A stretch of DNA of 64,000 bases from Roseiarcus sp963820795 (lineage in GTDB: Bacteria > Pseudomonadota > Alphaproteobacteria > Rhizobiales > Beijerinckiaceae), in assembly GCA_963820795.1 (NCBI GenBank), contig CAWGBJ010000012.1, positions 65,061 through 129,060 on the forward strand, read 5' to 3'. Shown piece by piece: positions 1-8,787 of the stretch. Positions within the stretch are counted from its first letter, which is position 1; every line of letters begins with the position of its first letter. Below the pieces are notes generated by a model. It ran no database searches. It worked only from the letters and a program-made list of their open reading frames with translations, and was not told the DNA's origin. Both the position numbers and the translations under genes were made by a program.

Positions 1-114
1 ACTCCATCTTGACTTTCCTCCGTCAGATTGCCGATTAGCGAGACAAACGCTGGGCAACCCCCGATTGGGCGACGATTCCGAGCGCCTGGCGACGCAAAGC
101 GTCTCCGGAAACGG

Positions 115-3100
115 TTATCTGCGTTTCACCCCGAGCACGCTCAAGGCCGCAAGCAGCTTGGCGGCATTGTAGGGCTTGCCCACGACGTCGGCCAAGCGGT
201 CGCCGACGAATTTGGCGCGTAGCGCGTCGGCGGGGCCGTCGCTGGCGATGAGGAGGGGCAGATCGGCGTGCATCGCCCGAAGCTCGATTGCCAGCGCGTC
301 TCCCGCCTTCTCGGGCAGGTTGGCGTCGAGGATTGCGGCGTCATAGCGCCCTTGCGCGGCGCGGATCCGCCCCATCGCCTCGGACGCCGTAGCGGCTTCA
401 TCGACCGCGAATCCAGCGCCCTCCAACGCCTCGACCCCGAACATCCGCACCGTCGGGTCGTTCTCCGCCAGGAGCACCCGCCCGGTGCGGCCCGTCTCGA
501 GGATGTCGCCGATCTTGCGCGCCAGGGTCTGGTAGGTGAAGGGTTTGGCGATCATCTCGACTCCGGCGTCCAGCCGGCCGCCGTGCACGATCGAGTTGCG
601 CGTATAGCCGCTCGTGTACAGTACCTTGAGGTCGGGCTGCAGCGCCCGCGCCCGGTCCACAAGCTCGCGGCCGGACATGTTCGGCATGACGACGTCGGTG
701 AACAGGAGATCGATGCGCCCCGCTTCACGCTCGATCACCCTCAGCGCTGCCGCCCCATCGGGCGCGTGCGCGACGCGATAGCCGAGCTCGCGAAGCATTT
801 CGACGGTGTAAGCCCGTACGTCGTCGTCGTCCTCGACGACGAGGATCATCTGTTTCCGACCTGTGGGATCCGGCTCCACGGCCGGAGCGCGCGCCTCTTC
901 GGCCCCGGTCATCAGCCGCGGCAGATAGATCTTCACCGTCGTGCCTTCGTTGGGCTCCGAATAGATCTTCACGTGCCCGCCCGACTGCTTGACGAAGCCA
1001 TAGACCATGGAAAGGCCCAGCCCAGTGCCTTTGCCGACCTCCTTCGTCGTAAAATAGGGATCGAAGGCGCGCGCGAGGACTTGCTTCGACATGCCGTGCC
1101 CGGTGTCGGTGACGCAGATCACAACGTAGCCGCCAGGCGTCACCTCCGCGTGCGCCGCTGAATAACGCTCGTCGAGCCATGCATTGGCGGTCTCGATGGT
1201 GAGCTTGCCGCCATCGGGCATGGCGTCGCGAGCGTTCACCGCAAGATTGAGGATCGCGTTCTCCAATTGGTTCTGGTCCGCCTCGACCGACCAGAGCCCC
1301 GGGGTCGAGACGGTCTCGAGCCGCACGGTCTCGCCGAGCGAGCGGTGCAGCAGGTCGGCCATGCCGGTGACCAGGCGATCGATGTTGACAGGCTTGGGCG
1401 CCAGCGGCTGCCGGCGCGAGAAGGCGAGAAGCCGTTGGGTCAGCGCGGCGGCCCGTTCCGCCCCTTTCTGCGCGCTTTCCATCGATCGGGTCGCCCGCTG
1501 GGGCTCGCCGGCAAGCAGCGCGCGCCGCGCCGTGTCGACGTTGCCCGTAATGACAGTGAGAAGGTTGTTGAAGTCATGTGCGATGCCGCCGGTGAGCTGG
1601 CCGACCGCCTCCATCTTCTGCGCTTGCCGAAGCGCCTCTTCCGCCTGTTCCCGAGCGGCGACGGCGCTGGCGACGCGCGTCTCGAGCGCCTCGTTGAGCT
1701 CTCGTAAGGCGGCTTCGATCTGACGCCGATGGTCGATGTCGATCAGCACCCCGGGAAAACGCGTCGGCTCGCCGTCGGCGGCAAGATCAACTCGTCCATT
1801 CGCCTCGACCCATCGGAACGGCCCGCCCCCCGACCGAACGCGGTATTCGCAACGGTAGGCGCCCCCGCGCCGAAGCGCCTCGGCGATCGTGTTGCGGACG
1901 CCCGGGCGATCGTCTTCGTGGATGGCCTCCATCGCCGCGTCGAGCGGCAGGCCCCGGCGGCAAAGTTCGGGATCGAGGCCGAACGAGCGGGCGAAACGTT
2001 CGTCGCCGACCAAACGGTCGTCTTTGACGTTCCACACCCAGGTTCCGATGATCGCACCGGCGTCGAGCGCGAGCTGGATCCGCTCGGCCTGTTCGTGCGC
2101 CAAAGCTTCGCTGGCCCGGACGGCCTCTTTCGCCTCACGGCGGATCGACGCCATCGCGATGACAGCGGAAACGCGCGCCAGAAGCTCGCGGGCGGAAAAC
2201 GGCTTGATGAGGTAGTCGTCAGCGCCCGCGTCAAGGCCCTCGACCTTGGCTTCCTCCCCGGCGCGCGCAGAAAGGATGACGACCGGCAGGTCCCGCAGCT
2301 CCGGGTCCGCGCGCAGCGCGCGCAGGAGGCCAAAGCCGTCAAGGCGCGGCATCATGACGTCGGTGACCAGGAGGTCCGGCCGGGACGCGCGGGCCGACTC
2401 CAACGCCGCCATCCCGTCGACGGCCGCTTCGACCTCGTAGCCGCGATCAGTAAGAAGGCGCCCGATATAGGAACGCAAATCGGCGTTGTCGTCGGCCAGC
2501 AAGATGCGTCGCCGCTCGCGGGGACCCGCTGGCATGCTGCCGACTTGCTCTGCGCCGGCCTCGAAAAGGATGTCTGCGCCGGCGCCGCCGGGCAGCCAAC
2601 GCAGCGCCTCCTCGACGAAGGACTGGGCGCGCACGGCGACCGGCGCGTCGTCCTGTGCGACTTCGACGCGTTCGGGCGGCAGATGCGACGCCCCGAGCGG
2701 CGCCACGACCGTAAAAACAGAGCCGCGACCGACTTCGCTCTCGACGCTGATCTTGCCGCCATGCTGTCTGACCAGCTCCTGGACGAGCGCCAGACCGATG
2801 CCCGAGCCTTCGAAGCTGCGTCCGCGCGCGCCCTCGACGCGGTGGAAGCGATCAAAGAGCTTCGGCAGTTCGCCGGCCGGAATGCCGACCCCGCTGTCGC
2901 GCACGATCAATCGCACGTTTTCGGTCTCTTCGCGCAGCTCGACGCCGATCTCGCCATCGAGGGTGAACTTGAACGCGTTGCTCATCAGGTTGAGGACAAT
3001 CGTCTCCCACATGTCGCGGTCGACGTAGACCGGTTGCGACAGGGGTTGCGCGTCGACGACGAGGCGCAGTCCCGCCCGTTCGGTGGCTGAGCGGAAAGAG

Positions 3101-4575
3101 GACGCCAGTTCCGCCGTTATCGCCGCCAGATCGGTCGGCCGGAACGTCATTTGCAAGCGCCCGGCTTCGATCCGCGAGAAATCGAGCAGCGAGTTGACGA
3201 GACGAAGAAGCCGGAGCGCGTTGCGGTGCGCGATCTCGAGCCGGTCGCGCAGTTCACGCGTCTCCGCCTCGCCCAGCGCGTCCTCGAGCGGCCCGAGCAT
3301 CAAGGTCAGCGGCGTCCGGAACTCGTGCGAAACGTTGGAGAAAAACGCCGTCTTCGCACGGTCGATCTCGGCCAGCGCCTGGGCTTGCGCCCGCGCCCGC
3401 TCATATTCGTCTGCACGGGCGATCGCCGCCGCTACCTGCGCGGTCAAAAGTCCGACGAATCCTCTGTATTCGGCATCGAGGGCGCGGTGCGGGTTGAGAC
3501 CGGCGACGAGATAGCCGACGGGCGCTTCGCCTTCAGCGCTTCGGATCGGCGAGGCCAGCGCACGCCGGGGAGGAACCTGCCAATGGTCGAGCGGAAGATC
3601 GGCGACCACTCGCGACGGGACGTCGATGAACGTCGGTTCGTTGCGCGTCGCCCGCGTCAGCGGCCATGGCGGGTCGGGATCGTCGACCGGGATGCGTGCC
3701 GGGATGCCCGCGGCGGTTGCGGCGAGCCCATGGATGGCCGCCAAATCGAGAACCTTCGGGTCCGGGGCGGCGAGATAGGTCAGCGCGAACGGCAGATCCC
3801 GGGGCTCGGCGGCCAGACAGGCTTCGAGCGCTTTCGTGACCTCCGCGCGCGTCGGCGAGGCGGCGAGCCGGGCGCCGAGGTCGCGCAGCGTCGCGAGCTG
3901 GCGCTCGCCGATCACGCGGTTCGTCACCTCGGCGACGACGCAGAGCATGCCGTTCGTCGTGCCGTCGTCGTCGACGAGCGGCGAATAGGAGAAGGTGTGA
4001 TAGCTTTCCTCGGTGAAGCCGCTGCGTTCGAGGTAGAGCAACAGCGCTTCGTCCCAGGTCGCTTCGCCGGTGGTGAGCACATGCCGGATGCGCGGTCCGA
4101 TGTCGGGCCAAATCTCCGCCCAGACCTTGTCCGAGCGGCTGCCGATCACCCAGTCGCGCTTGATCCCGACCGTCGGAAGATAGGCGTCGTTGCAGAGGAA
4201 AGTGAGCTCCTGACCCCAGGCCATCCACATCGCAAAGCGCGAGGTCAGCATCACCTGGACGACGGCTCTGAGGCTGGATGGCCAGGTGTCGGGAGAACCG
4301 AGAGGCGTGGCGGCCCAATCGCAGGCGCGCATCAGCGCTCCCACCTCGCTGGTTCCTGCGAACAGCGGCGATGGAGTTGCTTCGGGCGATCTCTCAAGGT
4401 CGCGCATCGGGCGCGGCTTCCCCTCGTCGGTCCGTTGCGTGTCGAGTTCCTCTCGAAGCTTGGAGCGCCGCGCTTCGGCAAGCGCCAGTTCCTTGGACCG
4501 CGGCGGCGGCTTGTCAACTGCGGCGCAACTCGGCGCAATGAAATTTGTGTGAGGCAGCGAAGCCCTATTTAGCAA
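115..4575 (-). CDS. Hybrid sensor histidine kinase with two kinase cores and three receiver domains
   Basis: This 1486-residue cytoplasmic protein is a multi-step phosphorelay kinase. Reading from the N-terminus I see a PAS-like region (about 75-220), a GAF-like region (225-395), a first kinase core with HEFRTP (His417), N-box Asn533 and DSGVG, a receiver with Asp739 (TDVMMP), a PAS domain (830-950), a second kinase core with GGIAHDFNN (His1000), N-box Asn1115 and DTGHGM, and two tandem C-terminal receivers with Asp1294 (FTDVVMP) and Asp1417 (ILDANLP). I see no membrane segment, so the stimulus is probably cytoplasmic or redox/light type. The first 56 residues are low in character and an internal ATG at 4407 may be the true start. 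It is divergent from the methyltransferase gene at 4694 and no separate response regulator lies beside it. Domain calls are firm; the signal and output are unknown. Confidence 0.93.
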   Translation of the reverse strand: MLNRASLPHTNFIAPSCAAVDKPPPRSKELALAEARRSKLREELDTQRTDEGKPRPMRDLERSPEATPSPLFAGTSEVGALMRACDWAATPLGSPDTWPSSLRAVVQVMLTSRFAMWMAWGQELTFLCNDAYLPTVGIKRDWVIGSRSDKVWAEIWPDIGPRIRHVLTTGEATWDEALLLYLERSGFTEESYHTFSYSPLVDDDGTTNGMLCVVAEVTNRVIGERQLATLRDLGARLAASPTRAEVTKALEACLAAEPRDLPFALTYLAAPDPKVLDLAAIHGLAATAAGIPARIPVDDPDPPWPLTRATRNEPTFIDVPSRVVADLPLDHWQVPPRRALASPIRSAEGEAPVGYLVAGLNPHRALDAEYRGFVGLLTAQVAAAIARADEYERARAQAQALAEIDRAKTAFFSNVSHEFRTPLTLMLGPLEDALGEAETRELRDRLEIAHRNALRLLRLVNSLLDFSRIEAGRLQMTFRPTDLAAITAELASSFRSATERAGLRLVVDAQPLSQPVYVDRDMWETIVLNLMSNAFKFTLDGEIGVELREETENVRLIVRDSGVGIPAGELPKLFDRFHRVEGARGRSFEGSGIGLALVQELVRQHGGKISVESEVGRGSVFTVVAPLGASHLPPERVEVAQDDAPVAVRAQSFVEEALRWLPGGAGADILFEAGAEQVGSMPAGPRERRRILLADDNADLRSYIGRLLTDRGYEVEAAVDGMAALESARASRPDLLVTDVMMPRLDGFGLLRALRADPELRDLPVVILSARAGEEAKVEGLDAGADDYLIKPFSARELLARVSAVIAMASIRREAKEAVRASEALAHEQAERIQLALDAGAIIGTWVWNVKDDRLVGDERFARSFGLDPELCRRGLPLDAAMEAIHEDDRPGVRNTIAEALRRGGAYRCEYRVRSGGGPFRWVEANGRVDLAADGEPTRFPGVLIDIDHRRQIEAALRELNEALETRVASAVAAREQAEEALRQAQKMEAVGQLTGGIAHDFNNLLTVITGNVDTARRALLAGEPQRATRSMESAQKGAERAAALTQRLLAFSRRQPLAPKPVNIDRLVTGMADLLHRSLGETVRLETVSTPGLWSVEADQNQLENAILNLAVNARDAMPDGGKLTIETANAWLDERYSAAHAEVTPGGYVVICVTDTGHGMSKQVLARAFDPYFTTKEVGKGTGLGLSMVYGFVKQSGGHVKIYSEPNEGTTVKIYLPRLMTGAEEARAPAVEPDPTGRKQMILVVEDDDDVRAYTVEMLRELGYRVAHAPDGAAALRVIEREAGRIDLLFTDVVMPNMSGRELVDRARALQPDLKVLYTSGYTRNSIVHGGRLDAGVEMIAKPFTYQTLARKIGDILETGRTGRVLLAENDPTVRMFGVEALEGAGFAVDEAATASEAMGRIRAAQGRYDAAILDANLPEKAGDALAIELRAMHADLPLLIASDGPADALRAKFVGDRLADVVGKPYNAAKLLAALSVLGVKRR

Positions 4576-4693
4576 GAAAACGTCGCGCCGCGGGGATCAC
4601 CGGGTCCGGGCTCGTCGTTTCGCGGATGAGGCCGGGCGTGCAGAGAGACGGACTGCACGCGCTCCCTAAGCCGGCCCGGAACGACGAAAGGCC

Positions 4694-5584
4694 ATGCTCC
4701 TGGATTGCCGCGCGATCGGCGAACATGCAAAAGTGGCGCAGGCGTTCATGCAAGACAGGTCGAAAAAGCTTCGCCAGGCCTATGCCGCCGACATCACCCG
4801 TCGCGGCGGCGTGGCGGACCCGCGGATCGAACAGGCTTTCGCCGCCGTGCCGCGCGAGGATTTTTCCGGCCCGCCGCCCTGGTCCATCTCGAGCGGCGGG
4901 TTCGGCGCGTCGGCGGAGACGGACATCGCGCGGCTCTACGACGACGTGCTGGTGGCGATCGACGCCGGCCGCGGCATCAACAACGGCCAGCCGTCGCTGC
5001 ATGCGCGCTCGATCGAGGCGCTGGCCCTGAAAGAGGGCGAGACGGTCCTGCACATCGGCGCCGGCGCCGGCTATTACACCGCGATCCTCGCCCGGCTCGT
5101 CGGCCCGGCCGGCAAGGTGATCGCCTACGAGATCGAGCCGGACATCGCCCAGCGGGCGCGGGCGAATCTCGCCGCCTACCCCCAGGTCGAAGTCCACGCC
5201 CGTTCGGGGGTCGGGGACGACCTGCCAAAAGCCGACGCCATCTACGTCAACGCCGCGGCGTCCCACCCGGTCCGCGCCTGGCTCGATGCGCTTAACCCCG
5301 GCGGGCGTCTGCTCTTCCCGCTCCAGGCCGAGCGTTCGACCGGCGCGATGCTGCTCATCACCCGGCCCGATGCGGGCGACGCCTGGCCGGCGCGGCTGCT
5401 CTGCGGGGTCGTGTTCATCGCCTGCGAGGGCGCCCAGGACCCCGTGATCGGCGAACGGCTGGACGAGGCGTTCCGGCGCGGCGGCGCGAACCGCGTCCGC
5501 TCGCTCAGATTCGGCGTCGAACCGCGCAAGTCCGACTGGCTCAGAGGCGACGGCTGGGCGCTGTCGACTGAGCCGGCAGGGTAG
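4694..5584 (+). CDS. Protein-L-isoaspartate O-methyltransferase family protein
   Basis: A 296-residue SAM-dependent methyltransferase of the PCMT family, which repairs isoaspartyl residues in aged proteins; a general Rossmann methyltransferase role cannot be excluded. The SAM-binding motif I is VLHIGAGAGYYTA near residue 116, followed by the acidic motif YEIEPD. The N-terminal region PRIEQAFAAVPREDF is typical of PCMT. The C-terminal portion is longer than in the E. coli enzyme, as in many alphaproteobacterial paralogues. Neither ATG start has a good ribosome site; the second, at 4748, is an equally good choice. It is transcribed alone, away from the histidine kinase. Confidence 0.85.
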   Translation: MLLDCRAIGEHAKVAQAFMQDRSKKLRQAYAADITRRGGVADPRIEQAFAAVPREDFSGPPPWSISSGGFGASAETDIARLYDDVLVAIDAGRGINNGQPSLHARSIEALALKEGETVLHIGAGAGYYTAILARLVGPAGKVIAYEIEPDIAQRARANLAAYPQVEVHARSGVGDDLPKADAIYVNAAASHPVRAWLDALNPGGRLLFPLQAERSTGAMLLITRPDAGDAWPARLLCGVVFIACEGAQDPVIGERLDEAFRRGGANRVRSLRFGVEPRKSDWLRGDGWALSTEPAG

Positions 5585-5677
5585 GGCCCGCCGTTCGCGG
5601 GAGGCGAGTTTCGGTCTTAAGCTTTTGCGCGCTTGCCGCTAAGCTCCCTGCGAAGGGGCGGCATTGGTGGCATCGGC

Positions 5678-6727
5678 ATGGCTCAGTGGCGTGAAACGTT
5701 AGGCCGGGCGGCGATCGGGGGGATCGTCGCGGCGGCCGTCCTGGCGATGACGATCGGCGCCGCAGCGCCTGAAACATCGCCGACGCTGGCGCAAGTGAGA
5801 GCGCGGGGCTCGCTCATCTGCGGGGTCAATGAAGGTTTGCCGGGCTTCTCAGCCGTCGACGACCGCGGCGCCTGGACGGGCTTCGACGTCGACTTCTGCC
5901 GCGCCGTGGCCGCCGCCATCTTCGCCGATCCGAACAAGGTCCAGCTGGTTCCGCTCACCGCCGACGCTCGTTTTCAGGCGCTGCATGACGGGAAAATCGA
6001 CCTTCTCTCGCGCAATTCGACATGGACGATGGCGCGCGAAAGCGAGTACGGGCTGACCTTCATCGGCGTCACCTACTACGACGGGCAGGGGTTCATGGTC
6101 CCCCGCGCGATGCACGTCAATTCGGCCCGCGAGCTCGACGGCGCGAAAGTCTGCGTGCAAAGCGGCACGACGACGATCGACAACCTGGCCGACTTCTTCT
6201 CGATGAACAGCATGGCGCTTCAGGAAGTCGTGTCCTCGTCGACGGACGACTCGATCAAGAAATACGGCGCCGGGCTCTGTTCGGTCCTGACCAGCGATCT
6301 CTCCCAGCTCTACGCCCTGCGCCTCCGCCTGGCGAAACCCCGCGATCACGTCATCCTGCCCGACGTGATCTCGAAAGAGCCGCTCGGTCCCGTCGTCCGC
6401 GACAACGATCTGCAATGGATCGAGCTGGTGAAATGGGTCCATTTCGCCATGATCAACGCCGAGGAGCTCGGCGTCAGTTCGCGCAACATCGACCAGGCGT
6501 TCGCCTCGCAAAAGCCCGAGGTGAGGCGGCTGGTCGGGACGATGGGAGATTTCGGCGAGAAAATCGGGCTGAGCAATGCCTGGGCGGCGAACATCATCCG
6601 CTATGTCGGCAATTACGGCGAGGTTTTCGACCGCAATCTCGGCGCCAGAACGCCGCTTGGCATTCCCCGCGGCCTGAACCAGCTGTGGACCTCGGGCGGC
6701 ATCCAGTACGCGCCGCCGATCCGCTGA
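5678..6727 (+). CDS. Periplasmic amino-acid-binding protein of an ABC transporter (AapJ/GltI type)
   Basis: The product has a signal-like hydrophobic stretch (AAIGGIVAAAVLAMTIGAAA) followed by a family-3 solute-binding fold (SBP_bac_3). Typical segments are GSLICGVNEGLPGFS, GFDVDFCRAVAAAIF, DLLSRNSTWTMARE and VCVQSGTTT, which match the AapJ general L-amino-acid binders of rhizobia. I chose the ATG at 5678 over 5633 because it places the signal peptide at the N-terminus. Normally aapJ is followed by aapQMP; here no permease or ATPase follows, so it is an orphan binder that must borrow a transporter or serve in sensing. Length (349 residues) is normal. Confidence 0.87.
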   Translation: MAQWRETLGRAAIGGIVAAAVLAMTIGAAAPETSPTLAQVRARGSLICGVNEGLPGFSAVDDRGAWTGFDVDFCRAVAAAIFADPNKVQLVPLTADARFQALHDGKIDLLSRNSTWTMARESEYGLTFIGVTYYDGQGFMVPRAMHVNSARELDGAKVCVQSGTTTIDNLADFFSMNSMALQEVVSSSTDDSIKKYGAGLCSVLTSDLSQLYALRLRLAKPRDHVILPDVISKEPLGPVVRDNDLQWIELVKWVHFAMINAEELGVSSRNIDQAFASQKPEVRRLVGTMGDFGEKIGLSNAWAANIIRYVGNYGEVFDRNLGARTPLGIPRGLNQLWTSGGIQYAPPIR

Positions 6728-6812
6728 AGGATCGGGACCCAAGCGTCGGAGGCGAGGTCAGGAGGCCGCGTGCCTCTGATCGGGCGGGGGCCCAACCTGG
6801 GGACGCGACACA

Positions 6813-6840
6813 TTGACAAGATGGTCCCGAGTTCTAATAT
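6813..6840 (+). promoter_or_regulatory. Candidate sigma-70 promoter
   Basis: TTGACA at 6813-6818 and TAATAT at 6835-6840 are separated by 16 bases, close to the sigma-70 consensus and unusual in this high-GC sequence. It points toward the AT-rich MutS-like pair, whose first start lies about 410 bases downstream. The box match is seen directly; promoter activity is inferred. Confidence 0.5.
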
Positions 6841-7251
6841 TTTCGCCGCAAAGGTGATGGAGTTCGCCTGCTAACCGCCCCTTTGGGCTGATGACTCCTT
6901 TCCGCGTCGTCTCGACGATGAGAAGGGGTTTGCATGCGGACCTACAGACGGCGTCATGCGTCCCTCTGGCGGCTGCCCTTAGCCACGGTCTTGGCCGCAG
7001 AGGCGCGAATCGGTTGTGTCGCCTCTGACCCTCGCGCTCGCCCATATTCATCGGTCTTTCTCGACCTCGGGCGACGTCCGCGCGCCGGTCGGGTGTTCCC
7101 TTCAGTCGACACCCGGACGATCTGCTCGAGGTCGAGCGGCGACGGCATCGGCCGAAGTTTCAGACGGCGTCTCGTATCGAAGAAATCGGTCTTCGTGCTC
7201 GCTCACTCCATCCATCCCTCACATCCGGGGCGAAGGGACTGAGGTGTTCCC
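6841..7251. other. Leader region without a convincing gene
   Basis: Between the candidate promoter and the first MutS-like gene there is no ORF with recognisable composition. An open frame at 6934-7242 has an Arg/Ser-rich translation typical of a non-coding frame. The stretch may be a long 5' leader. Confidence 0.4.
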
Positions 7252-8787
7252 GTGACATTCCACAGCATATTGTTTCGTAGCCCGGAAGACCGCCCGCCCA
7301 GCGAAGCCTTGGCTACGCCTGACTTTTTTATCGACTTGAATCTTGATCAGGTTGTCCAGGCAATTACCGCGGGGAAGAGCGAATATAACCTCACTCCATT
7401 TTTTCATTGGCCGCTCCGCGACGTGGACGCGGTCCTGTATCGGCATGAGGTCATCCGCGATCTCGAAGACCCCGTTGTCTTCGACGCGATAAAGGGTTTC
7501 GCGACGGCCCTGCGCTCGATGCGCGAGACCTTCAAAGAACTCGGAAAGCGTCACTACCGGCATCAGAAGGAGGCCTTGTTTCTCGCCGCCGTTGATGCTT
7601 ATTGCGCCGCAATCGCCTGCCTGACGCGCGATTTGGACGTCGCGAATCTGCACTCGCGAGGCCTCCTGTCGTTCCGTGAGTATCTGACCGAATACGCAGC
7701 GTCAGATCGGTTCACGTCTCTTCTGGTGGAAACGACAAAGCTCAAATCCGACTTGTCGACTGTAAAGTACACTCTCGACATCAGCGGGAGCAGTATCACG
7801 GTTCGCAAATACGATTCAGAAATCGACTATGCCGCCGATGTCGAGGAAACTTTCCACCGATTCCAGCAAGGCGCAGTAAAAGATTACAATGCAAAATTCA
7901 ATGATTTCCTGGAAATGAATCATGTAGAAGCGGCCATTATAGAGCGAGTCGCCAGACTGTATTCTGACATATTCATGCGATTACACATATACCGTGAGAA
8001 CAACTCTGGATATCTGAACCAAGTTATTCAAACTTTTGATCGAGAAATACAATTTTATATATCATATGTTGACTATATTACGCCACTCAGGCGCTCTGGA
8101 TTGAATTTTTGTTATCCGGCGCTTTCCAGCGAGAGCAAAGAACTTTGCGCGCTTGGCGTCTTCGATTTGACCTTAGCTAAGGCGCTTTTCGCCAAGGGGA
8201 CGACGGTCGTCTGCAATGATTTCCATCTCAAAGGTAAAGAACGCTTATTCATCGTCTCCGGTCCGAATAACGGTGGCAAAACCACTTTTGCTCGCATGTT
8301 TGGCCAGCTCCATTATCTGGCAAGCCTCGGATGTCTTGTCCCAGGCGCCAACGTCAAGCTTTTTCTCTTCGATCAAATATTGACTCATTTCGAACGAGAG
8401 GAGGACATAAGCAATCTTCATGGCAAGTTGCAGGACGACCTGGTTAGGATACACGGCATTCTAAATCGAGCGACGCCAAGTAGCATCCTCATAATGAATG
8501 AGATTTTCAGTTCGGCAACTCTACAAGACGCGATATATTTAGCGACGAAAGTCATAGAGCGAATCGTGCGACTCGACGCGCTATGCGTCTGCGTGACTTT
8601 CATCGACGAGCTCACCCTGCTGAGCGATAAGATCGTCAGCGCGGCCAGCACGGTCGTCCCGGAACGCCCCGCCGTGAGGACATATAAGATCGTGCGAAAG
8701 CCCGCCGACGGGCTCGCATATGCGATGTCGGTCGCCGAAAAGTACGGCCTTACGCGCCGGCAAATCCTGGAAAGGATCAGGTCATGA
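7252..8787 (+). CDS. MutS-like ATPase (domain V only), protein A of a tandem pair
   Basis: The 511-residue protein has a long helical N-terminal part and a C-terminal MutS-type ABC ATPase. Walker A is GPNNGGKTT (337-345); a signature-like region EREEDISNLHGKL follows, and the Walker B stretch is ILIMNEIFS with Asn-Glu (416-417) where classical MutS has Asp-Glu. The mismatch-reading domain I with its Phe-X-Glu is absent, so it is not the housekeeping mismatch-repair protein. The start is GTG at 7252. The gene is visibly richer in A+T than its neighbours, which suggests transfer. It overlaps the next gene by ATGA (8784-8787), so the two are co-translated and probably form a heterodimer. Role unknown; a DNA-structure or defence function is possible. 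Confidence 0.85.
   Translation: MTFHSILFRSPEDRPPSEALATPDFFIDLNLDQVVQAITAGKSEYNLTPFFHWPLRDVDAVLYRHEVIRDLEDPVVFDAIKGFATALRSMRETFKELGKRHYRHQKEALFLAAVDAYCAAIACLTRDLDVANLHSRGLLSFREYLTEYAASDRFTSLLVETTKLKSDLSTVKYTLDISGSSITVRKYDSEIDYAADVEETFHRFQQGAVKDYNAKFNDFLEMNHVEAAIIERVARLYSDIFMRLHIYRENNSGYLNQVIQTFDREIQFYISYVDYITPLRRSGLNFCYPALSSESKELCALGVFDLTLAKALFAKGTTVVCNDFHLKGKERLFIVSGPNNGGKTTFARMFGQLHYLASLGCLVPGANVKLFLFDQILTHFEREEDISNLHGKLQDDLVRIHGILNRATPSSILIMNEIFSSATLQDAIYLATKVIERIVRLDALCVCVTFIDELTLLSDKIVSAASTVVPERPAVRTYKIVRKPADGLAYAMSVAEKYGLTRRQILERIRS

Noticed and set aside
6934..7242. 102-residue open frame in the leader before the MutS-like pair
   Set aside because: Arg/Ser-rich composition, no ribosome site and no recognisable family.
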